This document shows positions 6,355 to 14,651 of a stretch of DNA of 17,760 bases, piece by piece. Source of the DNA: Bacteroidales bacterium. Its GTDB lineage: Bacteria; Bacteroidota; Bacteroidia; Bacteroidales; Bacteroidaceae. Positions within the stretch are counted from its first letter, which is position 1. Each line of letters starts with the position of its first letter. Location: contig SFEK01000030.1 of assembly GCA_004557285.1 (NCBI GenBank), positions 1 to 17,760 of the forward strand. The letters are read 5' to 3'. Below the pieces are notes generated by a model that saw nothing but the letters and a program-made list of their open reading frames with translations, was not told the origin of the DNA and did not search any database. The position numbers were made by a program, and so were the translations under genes.

Positions 6355-8439
6355 ATGAACGAAAACATAACACAAGAGCAACGTAAAAACCCGTTTTTCT
6401 TACCCTATAACACTCCACACGAGTGTGTTCCCTTCGACCAGATTCGCTTGGAAGACTATGAGGAGGCTTTCATGGAAGGCATACGCCGAGACAAAGAACT
6501 GATGGACAAGACCATCAACAATCCAGACAAGCCCACTTTCGACAATACCATCATCCATGCCGATGACGACAACGACGGCTACTACGACCTGCTGTCGCGG
6601 GTATCCACCGTGTTCTTCAATCTGCTGAGTGCAGAAACCAACGACGAGATGGATGCACTGGCCCAAAAGCTGCAACCCATACTGACGAAACATGCCAACG
6701 ACATGAGGCTCAACAGCCAGTTGTTTGAGCGCATCAAAGCCGTGCACAGGCACCACCGCCGCCTGACCGATGAGGAGAAACGACTGCTGGACGACTGCTA
6801 CAACGGTTTTGTACGCAGCGGTGCTCTGCTCGATGAACAGGGAAAGGAACGACTGCGCCAACTCACCGAGGAGGCCAGCGTGTTGTCGCTGCAATTCTCG
6901 CAGAACTTGCTCAAGGCCAACAAAGCCTATTCCCTGCACATCATTAACGAGAAAGACCTTGACGGTCTGCCCGACACGGCACGCGAGGCGGCAGCCGTCA
7001 CTGCCAAGGAACGCGGCCTTGAGGGTTGGGTATTCACCCTCGACTTCCCCAGTTACAATCCCTTCATGACCTATGCCGACAACCGCGAACTGCGCCGGCA
7101 GATGTATATGGCACGCAACACCGTGTGTATGCAAGGCGACAGTGAGGACAACCGGGATATTTGCCGACGCATTGTCAACATACGCCGCGAACTGGCCAAT
7201 CTTCTGGGATACAAGACCTACGCCGACTATGTGCTCAAGCACCGCATGGCTGGCAACACCCGAGGAGTGTATCGACTGCTCAACGACCTGGTCGATGCCT
7301 ACATGCCCACCGCCCGCAAAGAGGTAGAGGGCGTGGCCAGCTTGGCCAGAAAGATGGAGGGCAAGACCTTTGAGATGAAGCCCTGGGACTTGGCCTATTA
7401 TTCGCGCAAGCTGAAGATGCAGAAGTTCAACATCGACCCTGAGATGTTACGCCCTTATTTCGAACTGTCAAAGGTTATCCAAGGCGTGTTCGGACTGGCC
7501 AACCGCCTCTACGGCATCACGTTCAAAGAGAACAGTGCCATCCCGGTGTATCATCCCGATGTCAAGGCCTACGAGGTGTTCGACCACGATGGCAGCTATC
7601 TTGCAGTGTTCTATGCCGACTTCCACCCCCGCAAGGGCAAGCAGGGCGGTGCATGGATGACCGAATATCAAGGACAATGGATTGACCGCAAGGGAGTGAA
7701 CGTGCGCCCCCATGTGAGCGTGGTGATGAACCTCACCAAACCTACCGATGACAAGCCTGCCCTGCTTACCTTGGGCGAGGTGGAAACCTTCCTGCACGAA
7801 TTCGGTCACTCGCTGCACGGCATGTTCGCCAATACCCGTTTCGAAAGCCTTTCGGGCACCAACGTGTGGTGGGATTTCGTGGAACTGCCTTCGCAGTTTA
7901 TGGAAAACTATGCCATCGAAAAAGAGTTCCTACACAGTTTCGCCTTCCATTACGAAACAGACGAACCGCTGCCCGACCAGCTCATCGACCGCATCGTGAA
8001 GAGCCGCAACTTCATGGCAGCTTACGCCTGCATGCGCCAAGTAAGTTTTGCATTGCTCGACATGGCCTATCACACCTTGAACCACAGCTTTGAAGAAGAG
8101 ATCATCGCCTTTGAGAAAAAAGCCTGGCAGAAAGCCATCGTCAACCAGAAGCAGCCCACCGACACTTGCATGACCGTGCAGTTCAGCCATATCATGGCAG
8201 GAGGATATGCCGCAGGCTATTACAGCTACAAATGGGCAGAGGTGCTCGATGCCGATGCCTTCAGCGTATTCAAGAAACACGGCATCTTCAACCAAGACAT
8301 CGCCCGCCGTTTCCGCGACTGCATCCTGTCGAAGGGTGGCACCGAACATCCCATGACCCTCTACCGTCGTTTCAGAGGCTCAGAGCCTACCATTGACGCC
8401 CTGCTCAAGCGCAACGGCATACACAGAAAAAAGAAATAA
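6355..8439 (+). CDS. dcp: M3 family zinc metallopeptidase, peptidyl-dipeptidase Dcp type
   Basis: This 694-residue protein has the M3 signature FLHEFGHSLHGMF. The zinc ligands are His481 and His485, with Glu482 as catalytic base. Glu510 (WDFVELPSQ) stands 25 residues after the second histidine, the spacing of the third ligand in Escherichia coli Dcp. The C-terminal half also carries the conserved HIMAGGYAAGYYSYKWAEVLDADAF-type segment (about 612-636), which shapes the substrate cleft. Length matches Dcp and oligopeptidase A. There is no signal peptide, so it should act in the cytosol on short peptides, removing C-terminal dipeptides or cleaving oligopeptides. It is first in an operon with the dCMP deaminase only 7 bases downstream. 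Dcp versus oligopeptidase A cannot be fully separated by eye. Confidence 0.93.
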   Translation: MNENITQEQRKNPFFLPYNTPHECVPFDQIRLEDYEEAFMEGIRRDKELMDKTINNPDKPTFDNTIIHADDDNDGYYDLLSRVSTVFFNLLSAETNDEMDALAQKLQPILTKHANDMRLNSQLFERIKAVHRHHRRLTDEEKRLLDDCYNGFVRSGALLDEQGKERLRQLTEEASVLSLQFSQNLLKANKAYSLHIINEKDLDGLPDTAREAAAVTAKERGLEGWVFTLDFPSYNPFMTYADNRELRRQMYMARNTVCMQGDSEDNRDICRRIVNIRRELANLLGYKTYADYVLKHRMAGNTRGVYRLLNDLVDAYMPTARKEVEGVASLARKMEGKTFEMKPWDLAYYSRKLKMQKFNIDPEMLRPYFELSKVIQGVFGLANRLYGITFKENSAIPVYHPDVKAYEVFDHDGSYLAVFYADFHPRKGKQGGAWMTEYQGQWIDRKGVNVRPHVSVVMNLTKPTDDKPALLTLGEVETFLHEFGHSLHGMFANTRFESLSGTNVWWDFVELPSQFMENYAIEKEFLHSFAFHYETDEPLPDQLIDRIVKSRNFMAAYACMRQVSFALLDMAYHTLNHSFEEEIIAFEKKAWQKAIVNQKQPTDTCMTVQFSHIMAGGYAAGYYSYKWAEVLDADAFSVFKKHGIFNQDIARRFRDCILSKGGTEHPMTLYRRFRGSEPTIDALLKRNGIHRKKK

Positions 8440-8446
8440 CCACCAC

Positions 8447-8911
8447 ATGATGATGAACAACGATAACAAGAACAATATCGACAAGCAACTGCTGCTCGAC
8501 TTGAGATACCTTCGCATGGCACGGATATGGGCTGAAAACAGCTATTGCCAAAGACGCAAGGTGGGTGCGTTGGTGGTGAAACACAACACCATCATCAGCG
8601 ATGGCTACAATGGAACCCCAAGCGGTTTTGAGAATGTCTGCGAAGATGAGCACAATGTCACCCTGCCCTATGTGCTCCATGCAGAAGCCAACGCCATCAC
8701 CAAACTGGCACGCAGTTCGAACAACAGCGAAGGCTCCACCCTCTACGTTACAGCCTCACCATGCATCGAGTGTTCAAAACTCATCATCCAGGCAGGCATC
8801 AAACGAGTAGTATATGCTGAAAAATACCGCCTTGAAGACGGACTTCAGCTGCTCAGAAAGGCAAACATCGAAGTGATATATATCAACCCCGACGATTATG
8901 AAACAAAATAA
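8447..8911 (+). CDS. dCMP deaminase (deoxycytidylate deaminase)
   Basis: This 154-residue zinc deaminase converts dCMP to dUMP, the substrate of thymidylate synthase. The zinc site is visible as HAE (78-80) with the proton-shuttling Glu80, and PCIEC (105-109) giving the two cysteine ligands. KVGALVVKHNTIISDGYNGTPSG (38-60) is the typical dCMP-deaminase nucleotide loop, and length fits the ComEB-type family. Three consecutive ATG codons occur at 8447, 8450 and 8453; any could be used and the first is given. A longer reading from 8393 would run into the peptidase gene and lacks family similarity. The gene overlaps the next by 14 bases, and with the downstream folate enzyme it suggests shared supply for thymidylate synthesis. 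Confidence 0.93.
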   Translation: MMMNNDNKNNIDKQLLLDLRYLRMARIWAENSYCQRRKVGALVVKHNTIISDGYNGTPSGFENVCEDEHNVTLPYVLHAEANAITKLARSSNNSEGSTLYVTASPCIECSKLIIQAGIKRVVYAEKYRLEDGLQLLRKANIEVIYINPDDYETK

Positions 8912-10631
8912 AAACAGCCGCCTCATGCCGTTTCTCATGGCCCTGTGTGTGGTCATCGGCATACTCATCGGCACCTTTTATGCCAACCATTTCTCCGGCA
9001 ACCGCCTCAACATCATCAATTCGGGCAGCAACCGCCTCAACAACCTGCTGCACATCATTGACGACCAATATGTGGATGCCGTCAACCTGGATTCGCTGGT
9101 TGACAAGGCCATACCGCAGATACTCTCCGATCTGGACCCCCACTCGGTATATATCAGTGCCAAAGACGTGCAACAAGCCACCGACGACCTGAAGGGTTCA
9201 TTCTCGGGCATCGGCGTGGAGTTTGTCATCCGCGAAGACACCATCCACATCCAGGGCATCATCAAAGACGGTCCTGCAGAACGTGCGGGATTGCTGGCCG
9301 GCGACAAGATAGTCAGTGTTGACGACAAGCCTTTCGTGGGCAAGATTGTCACCAACGAGGAAGCCATGCATCGTCTGAAAGGCAAGAAAGGCACCAAGGT
9401 GAAAGTGGGTGTGGTGAGATACGGACACAAAGCCGTAAAGACCTTCACCATCACGCGTGATGACATCCCCCAAAAGAGCGTCAGTGCCGCCTACATGATT
9501 GACGACAGCACTGGTTATATCAAGATCAAGAATTTCGGTGAAAACACCTATCCCGAGATGCTGGTAGCATTGGCTGAGCTCTCACAGGAGCAATTCAGCA
9601 ACCTCATCATCGACCTGCGCGACAACACTGGTGGCTACCTCACCGCCGCCACACAGATGATCAACGAATTCTTGCCCGGCAACCGCCTCATCGTCTATAC
9701 CGAGGGACGCAAGTCACCTCGCCAAGAATACAAGAGCGACGGGCGCGGCACCTACCAGACCATTCCCCTTGTGGTGCTCATCAACGAATCGTCGGCATCG
9801 GCTTCAGAAATCTTTGCCGGTGCCATGCAGGACAACGATCGCGCCACCATCATCGGTCGCCGCTCATTTGGCAAAGGACTGGTACAGAAGCAAATAGGTT
9901 TCAACGATGGCTCCATGATACGCCTCACCGTGGCACGCTATTATACCCCATCGGGACGCTGCATACAGAAACCCTATCAGGCAGGCGATGAGAAGGGCTA
10001 CGAAGAAGACCTTGTGGCAAGATATAAGCATGGCGAGTTCTTCTCACAAGACAGCATCAAGCACACCGGTCCTGCCTATCACACGCGCAACGGACGAGTC
10101 GTGTATGGAGGAGGTGGAATCACCCCCGATATCTTCGTTCCTGAAGACACACTGGGTGTTACTTCATACTACCGTATGGCAAGCATGAGCGGACTCATCC
10201 TGCAATATGCCTTTGTTTATACTGACGACAACCGACTGAAGCTCAACAACTTCACAGAGATGATGGCCTTGGCCGAATATCTCGACAAGCAAAATCTGGT
10301 TGATCAGTTTGCCACCTATGCCGACAAGCACGGTCTGCAACGCCGCAACCTGATGATCAGGAAGTCGCACCACTTGCTGCAGCGTTATCTCTACAGCCGT
10401 GTCATCTACAATATCATGGACGAGGACGACTGGATACAATACCTCAACCTCGACGACAATGTGGTGAAGAAAGCGCTGGAGGTGTTCCGCCGCAATGAGG
10501 CGTTCCCCAAAAACACGCCCAAGAAGCCTGCCGGGAAAAAGAATGACAAGGTGGCCATGCAAGGCTGTCGCCCCTCCATCCCTGCCGACCCCTGTCTGTG
10601 GCATAGCTGCATCCTGACGACACAGGCCTAA
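8898..10631 (+). CDS. S41 family carboxy-terminal processing protease
   Basis: This 577-residue CtpA/Prc-type serine protease has an N-terminal membrane anchor or signal at about 10-30. A PDZ domain lies near 100-185, with GIGVEFV and a GPAERAGLLAGDKIVSVD groove. The S41 catalytic core follows. The nucleophile is inferred as Ser301 in ESSASASEIFAGA and the base as Lys326 in RRSFGKGLVQ; they are 25 residues apart as in characterised members. It acts in the periplasm and trims or degrades proteins from exposed C-termini. It starts inside the dCMP deaminase gene and ends 14 bases before the cyclo-ligase gene. The last 25 or so residues, with two cysteines and little family character, look unusual and could reflect a late frameshift or a variable tail. 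Confidence 0.93.
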   Translation: MKQNKNSRLMPFLMALCVVIGILIGTFYANHFSGNRLNIINSGSNRLNNLLHIIDDQYVDAVNLDSLVDKAIPQILSDLDPHSVYISAKDVQQATDDLKGSFSGIGVEFVIREDTIHIQGIIKDGPAERAGLLAGDKIVSVDDKPFVGKIVTNEEAMHRLKGKKGTKVKVGVVRYGHKAVKTFTITRDDIPQKSVSAAYMIDDSTGYIKIKNFGENTYPEMLVALAELSQEQFSNLIIDLRDNTGGYLTAATQMINEFLPGNRLIVYTEGRKSPRQEYKSDGRGTYQTIPLVVLINESSASASEIFAGAMQDNDRATIIGRRSFGKGLVQKQIGFNDGSMIRLTVARYYTPSGRCIQKPYQAGDEKGYEEDLVARYKHGEFFSQDSIKHTGPAYHTRNGRVVYGGGGITPDIFVPEDTLGVTSYYRMASMSGLILQYAFVYTDDNRLKLNNFTEMMALAEYLDKQNLVDQFATYADKHGLQRRNLMIRKSHHLLQRYLYSRVIYNIMDEDDWIQYLNLDDNVVKKALEVFRRNEAFPKNTPKKPAGKKNDKVAMQGCRPSIPADPCLWHSCILTTQA

Positions 10632-10645
10632 GACCCATAAACGAC

Positions 10646-11185
10646 ATGAACAAGAAAGAACTTAGAACACTGGTAAGAGAACTGAAGAGAAGCCACAGCA
10701 GAGAAGAATTGGATGCCTTGTCGGCAGAGGTAATGAGCCTGATGCTCGCCCACCCCGCCGTTGAAAGTGCGCAAACCATCCTGTTCTATCATTCACTGCC
10801 TGATGAAGTGTGTACACACTCCGCCATCGACCAGCTGACGGCCATGGGCAAACAAGTGGTGCTGCCCAAAGTCATTGACGAAGAAAACATGGAACTGCGC
10901 GAATACCGCAGCCGTGCTGACCTGGCCGAAGGCGCCTTCCACATCATGGAGCCCACAGGACCGCTGTTTGCCGACTATTCCAAAATTCAGCTTGCCATAA
11001 TACCAGGCATGGGGTTCGACCGTCAGGGCAACCGTCTCGGAAGAGGCAAAGGCTACTACGACCGTATGCTGGTCCAATTGGACCACGCATATAAAATAGG
11101 TGTATGTTTCCCCTTCCAACTGTTCGACAAAATTCCCACCGACATCCACGACATCACGATGGATGAGGTTTTAACACGATTGTAA
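10646..11185 (+). CDS. 5-formyltetrahydrofolate cyclo-ligase
   Basis: This 179-residue enzyme converts 5-formyltetrahydrofolate to 5,10-methenyltetrahydrofolate with ATP, returning the stored folate to the one-carbon pool. The family signature PGMGFDRQGNRLGRGKGYYDR is clear at 120-140. The N-terminal basic stretch (KKELRTLVRELKRSHS) and VVLPKV near 71-76 match the ATP- and substrate-binding parts. Length is normal (YgfA/FAU1 family). It is last in the operon starting at 6355, 14 bases after the protease gene. The AT-rich inverted repeat just after its end may help separate it from the next unit. Confidence 0.95.
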   Translation: MNKKELRTLVRELKRSHSREELDALSAEVMSLMLAHPAVESAQTILFYHSLPDEVCTHSAIDQLTAMGKQVVLPKVIDEENMELREYRSRADLAEGAFHIMEPTGPLFADYSKIQLAIIPGMGFDRQGNRLGRGKGYYDRMLVQLDHAYKIGVCFPFQLFDKIPTDIHDITMDEVLTRL

Positions 11186-11199
11186 CATCTGTTTAAAAC
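11168..11199. promoter_or_regulatory. AT-rich inverted repeat between the cyclo-ligase and phosphate transporter genes
   Basis: GTTTTAA (11168-11174, within the end of the cyclo-ligase gene) and its complement TTAAAAC (11193-11199) are 18 bases apart. The right arm overlaps the expected -33 region of the phosphate transporter promoter, so it could be an operator rather than a terminator. The stem is short and AT-rich, so this may be chance. Confidence 0.25.
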
Positions 11200-11218
11200 G
11201 GGCGTAATATAAAGCGAT

Positions 11219-11226
11219 TACCTTTG
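11219..11226 (+). promoter_or_regulatory. -7 box of the phosphate transporter gene
   Basis: TACCTTTG, a perfect -7 box, lies 43 bases before the ATG at 11270. The T-rich GTTTAAAAC about 20 bases upstream is in the -33 position but lacks the full TTTG. No obvious Pho-type direct repeats are seen. Confidence 0.72.
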
Positions 11227-11269
11227 CACCACAAGTAAAAGTACATCGTTTCATATTATTCAACCGTTT

Positions 11270-13507
11270 ATGACAGAGATTTATTTTATCATTGTCGCGT
11301 TCCTGCTCATGCTGGCAGTGTTCGACTTGTTCGTTGGCGTAAGCAACGACGCTGTTAACTTTCTCAATTCAGCCGTTGGTGCCAAGGTAGCCAAATACCG
11401 CACCATTCTGATCGTAGCTTCTTTAGGCGTCGTCATCGGCGCTATCATGAGCAGCGGCATGATGGATGTGGCACGTCATGGCATTATGCGTCCCGAGAAC
11501 TACAGTTTCCACGAGGTGATGACCATTTTCCTTGCAGTGATGGTCACCGACGTGATTATTCTCGACATTTTCAACACCTTGGGCATGCCCACTTCCACCA
11601 CCGTATCATTGGTATTTGAGCTTCTGGGTGGCACATTTATCCTCGCCATGCTCAAGATGTCGGCAGACCCAACACTGGCCATAAGTGATTTGCTCAACAG
11701 CGACAAGGCCTTGAGTGTCATCATAGCCATTTTCGTTTCTGTGGCCATAGCCTTTTTCTTCGGAGCCTTGGTGCAGTGGATATCTCGTATCATCTTCACC
11801 TTCAACTACAGGCATCACCTGCGTTGGTCCATCGCCATTTTCGGAGGCATCGCCTTCACCACCCTTTCCTATTTCATCTTGATCAAGGGGTTGGGTAAGT
11901 CGCCCTACATCTCGGCAGCCACACGCGAGTGGATTGACGTGAACACCGCCATGCTCATGACCTGCACATTCGTCGTTTCCACTGTTGTCATTGAGGTGCT
12001 CCACCTGCTGCATGTCAGGATATTCCGTCTCATCGTGCTGTTGGGCACCTTTGCCCTCGCCATGGCATTTGCGGGCAACGACCTTGTCAACTTCATCGGA
12101 GTGCCCTTGGCCGGTCTCGACTCGCTGTGCGATTTCACGGCCAACGGCAATGGCAACTACGATGGCTACATGATGACCTCGCTCATGACATCAGCCAAGA
12201 GTCCGCTGCTTTATCTGCTGCTGGCAGGCCTCATCATGATCATCGCCATGGCCACCTCAAAGAAGGCTCAGAATGTGGTGAAGACCAGTGTTGACCTGAG
12301 CCGTCAGGACGAAGGCGACGAGATGTTCGGCTCATCCAGACTGGCACGCAGCTTTGTGCGCAGTTCGCGCGACATCGGCGAGCTGGTGGTACGCTTCACG
12401 CCCAAATCACTGTCACGCTGGATTGACAGCCGATTCAACAAAGACGAAGTGATACTTGCCGAGGGTGCAGCCTTCGACGAGGTGCGTGCCGCCGTCAACC
12501 TGGTGCTTGCCGCATTGCTCATCGTGCTGGGTACCAGTCTCAAGTTGCCTCTCTCCACCACTTATGTCACCTTCATGGTGGCCATGGGTACATCGCTGGC
12601 CGACCGTGCCTGGAGCCGCGAGAGTGCCGTGTTCCGTGTCACTGGCGTGGTATCAGTCATCGGTGGCTGGTTCATCACCGCAGGAGCAGCCTTTGCAGCC
12701 TGCGCAATAGTCTGCCTGCTCATGCACCTTGGCGGTTTTGTTGTCATGCTGCTGTTCATGGCCTTGGACATCTACCTGCTGTGGAAAAGCAACCGCAATT
12801 ACAAGCGCAAGATGAAAGAAGAGCGCAACGATGATTTGTTCATGCTGATGATGCGCACCAAAGACAAGGACATCGTATGGGACCTGCTCTCCAAGCATGT
12901 GCAGCGCACACAGAGCTTTGTGGCCCACTTCTCCATCGACTTGTTCAACCGCATAGTGGATGGTATCAGCACCGAAAACCGTCGCGAACTGAAACAGTGT
13001 GGCAACGCCCTCAAGGAGGAGCAAGACCAGTTGAAAAAAATTCGCCGCAAGGAAATGCTCGCCATGCGCCGCATACCAAGTGCTACAGCCATTGAGCGCA
13101 ATACATGGTTCCACATCGGTGCCAACTGCAACATGCAGTACATCTATTGCCTCAAGCGTATGCAAGAGCCATTGAAAGAGCACGTCGATAACAATTTCAA
13201 TCCTCTGCCCAAGGTTTATACTGAAGGATTTGAAACAATGCGCCGCAAAATCAACGAGCTGATGTTGCAGACCGAGCAGATGATTTCCACCGGACGCTAT
13301 GACCTGTATCAGGAAACGCTCAACATTGCCGACCAGTGCAAGGACGAACTTTCGGTGATGCGCAAAGATGTTTTCGACCGTATGCAACACGAAAAACTCA
13401 ACAACCTGAAAGCATCACTCCTCTACCTCAACATTCTGCAGGAGAGCCAGGAGTTCCTCAGCGTGATGCGTCACCAGTTGAGAGCAGCCAAAAAATTCGG
13501 TGAATAA
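11270..13507 (+). CDS. PiT family inorganic phosphate transporter with C-terminal PhoU-like domain
   Basis: This 745-residue protein belongs to the PHO4/PiT family of ion-coupled phosphate permeases. Both halves of the family repeat are visible: SNDAVNFLNSAVGAK at 25-39 and AGNDLVNFIGVPLAG at about 268-282. About ten to twelve hydrophobic helices span residues 1-505. From about 505 a basic linker (WKSNRNYKRKMKEE) leads to a soluble, all-helical region to the C-terminus. It is rich in heptad-like acidic and basic residues and resembles PhoU, the phosphate-signalling partner usually encoded by a separate gene. This long form is familiar in Bacteroidota. It has its own promoter and a strong terminator. 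The start has no alternative nearby. Confidence 0.93.
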   Translation: MTEIYFIIVAFLLMLAVFDLFVGVSNDAVNFLNSAVGAKVAKYRTILIVASLGVVIGAIMSSGMMDVARHGIMRPENYSFHEVMTIFLAVMVTDVIILDIFNTLGMPTSTTVSLVFELLGGTFILAMLKMSADPTLAISDLLNSDKALSVIIAIFVSVAIAFFFGALVQWISRIIFTFNYRHHLRWSIAIFGGIAFTTLSYFILIKGLGKSPYISAATREWIDVNTAMLMTCTFVVSTVVIEVLHLLHVRIFRLIVLLGTFALAMAFAGNDLVNFIGVPLAGLDSLCDFTANGNGNYDGYMMTSLMTSAKSPLLYLLLAGLIMIIAMATSKKAQNVVKTSVDLSRQDEGDEMFGSSRLARSFVRSSRDIGELVVRFTPKSLSRWIDSRFNKDEVILAEGAAFDEVRAAVNLVLAALLIVLGTSLKLPLSTTYVTFMVAMGTSLADRAWSRESAVFRVTGVVSVIGGWFITAGAAFAACAIVCLLMHLGGFVVMLLFMALDIYLLWKSNRNYKRKMKEERNDDLFMLMMRTKDKDIVWDLLSKHVQRTQSFVAHFSIDLFNRIVDGISTENRRELKQCGNALKEEQDQLKKIRRKEMLAMRRIPSATAIERNTWFHIGANCNMQYIYCLKRMQEPLKEHVDNNFNPLPKVYTEGFETMRRKINELMLQTEQMISTGRYDLYQETLNIADQCKDELSVMRKDVFDRMQHEKLNNLKASLLYLNILQESQEFLSVMRHQLRAAKKFGE

Positions 13508-13526
13508 CCATACATCCCTTCACCTA

Positions 13527-13568
13527 TCATCCCTCTCATGTTTCTCTGCTGAAATTTGAGAGGGATGA
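13527..13568. terminator. 12-bp hairpin between converging phosphate transporter and tcdA
   Basis: A perfect 12-bp inverted repeat (TCATCCCTCTCA and its complement) encloses an 18-base loop, starting 20 bases after the transporter stop. On the plus strand it is followed by TTCATTTTA. It is the only strong hairpin in the 221-base gap between the two converging genes, so it probably ends the transporter transcript and perhaps also the opposite one. Confidence 0.7.
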
Positions 13569-13728
13569 TTCATTTTACAGACAGTGTCTTCTTCTAATGA
13601 CCGATTTGGCCTTATGCGGAAGACATCCTTTTCTTAGGTTAATGGCGCAGGTGTCATGACTAAGCTCATGATGTAGACAATGGCCAATGCGGGCAGTATG
13701 GAACACGCCGTACTCAACGCCATGCGGA

Positions 13729-14553
13729 CTATGCCGGTGAGCAGAGAGCAGACACTTCGTCGTTGAGGTGACGAATGACAAGGCCGGCAATGGTGAGGCC
13801 AAACATGGCGGTGATGTGCATGAGCGAGCCGTTGATCTGTGCCTTAGAAGAGCACCACTCATGGTTGAGCAAAGCGGCATCTCCAGGACCGCCAGCAGCC
13901 TTGGGACACATGCAATGCGACGTGCCACAAGTGGCATTGCAACCCTTGTTCTGCAACAGTTCGTCGCTATAGACGCAGAGAAACTTGCGGGCAGGCCTCC
14001 GCTTGAGCCGTTTGAAACGCTGCCTCATGGCTCGGGCGAGCGGGCAACCCTGCACCTTCCAGAATTCGGCAACCTTGACCCTTGTTGGGTCAATCTTGAG
14101 GGCTGCACCCATCGATGAAAAGAACACCGCCTTGGTACGGCAAGCCATCTCAACAAGCAGCAGTTTGTCTTTAAGCGAGTCGATGGCATCGATGATGTAG
14201 TCATAGGTTTCCAATTGGAAACCAGCAGCCGTATCTTCGCTGAATATCTGCTGGCGGGCATCTATCTCCGCATGAGGGTTGATGGTGAGCAGCCGCTGTT
14301 TGAGCGCATCCACCTTGACCTGCCCCACAGTGTCCATTGTGGCCATGAGCTGGCGGTTGATATTGGTGATGCACACCCTGTCGCTATCAACAATGGTCAA
14401 ATGGCTGATACCCGAGCGCACAAGACTCTCTGCACACCATGAGCCCACACCACCTACACCGAAAATGATGACTCGCACCTGCGACATTCGCTGCATCACC
14501 TCAGCCCCAAGCAACAGCTGAGAACGGTTGAATATTCCTTTTTCTATACCCAT
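13729..14553 (-). CDS. tcdA: TcdA/ThiF-type tRNA threonylcarbamoyladenosine dehydratase
   Basis: This 274-residue E1-like enzyme has the ATP-binding GVGGVGSWCAESLVRSG at 32-48, Asp56, the NRQ of ITNINRQ (62-68), and SMGAALKIDPTRV at 147-159. It is the TcdA (YgdL, CsdL) branch. The reaction is ATP-dependent cyclisation of t6A at position 37 of ANN-reading tRNAs to ct6A. A cysteine-rich stretch at about 205-216 (Cys205, 209, 214, 216), plus Cys233, sits where other members have a looser loop and might bind metal. The ending past RHLNDE is not family-like. It lies 98 bases after the second DUF4230 gene in the same direction; no exact -7 box is seen in front. Confidence 0.88.
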   Translation of the reverse strand: MGIEKGIFNRSQLLLGAEVMQRMSQVRVIIFGVGGVGSWCAESLVRSGISHLTIVDSDRVCITNINRQLMATMDTVGQVKVDALKQRLLTINPHAEIDARQQIFSEDTAAGFQLETYDYIIDAIDSLKDKLLLVEMACRTKAVFFSSMGAALKIDPTRVKVAEFWKVQGCPLARAMRQRFKRLKRRPARKFLCVYSDELLQNKGCNATCGTSHCMCPKAAGGPGDAALLNHEWCSSKAQINGSLMHITAMFGLTIAGLVIRHLNDEVSALCSPA

Positions 14554-14614
14554 GAGTTTTTTATTTTTCTATTGATTCCTTATCACAAAAGTGAATGACC
14601 TGTTCTTCCAAACA

Positions 14615-14629
14615 ATCATTGACAATGAT
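14615..14629. promoter_or_regulatory. 15-bp palindrome upstream of tcdA
   Basis: ATCATTG and its complement flank a single base, giving a perfect 7-bp dyad 62 bases before the tcdA start codon and just after the DUF4230 stop. Its size and symmetry suit an operator for a dimeric regulator, or a small weak stem. No T run follows, so it is not a good terminator. Confidence 0.3.
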
Positions 14630-14651
14630 ATTATTTTCCAACGTTACCCCT

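Noticed and set aside
6400..7242. 280-codon minus-strand frame within the M3 peptidase
   Set aside because: It is antisense to a gene with a complete catalytic motif and appears to reflect third-position base bias.
8393..8446. Upstream start for dCMP deaminase inside the peptidase gene
   Set aside because: The added residues (TPCSSATAYTEKRNN) are the other frame of the peptidase C-terminus and do not belong to the deaminase family.
13575..13937. 120-codon minus-strand frame crossing the tcdA stop
   Set aside because: Most of it is a second frame of tcdA, and the translation is rich in Arg, Cys, Ser and Pro as expected for a shadow frame. It is not good evidence for a tcdA frameshift.
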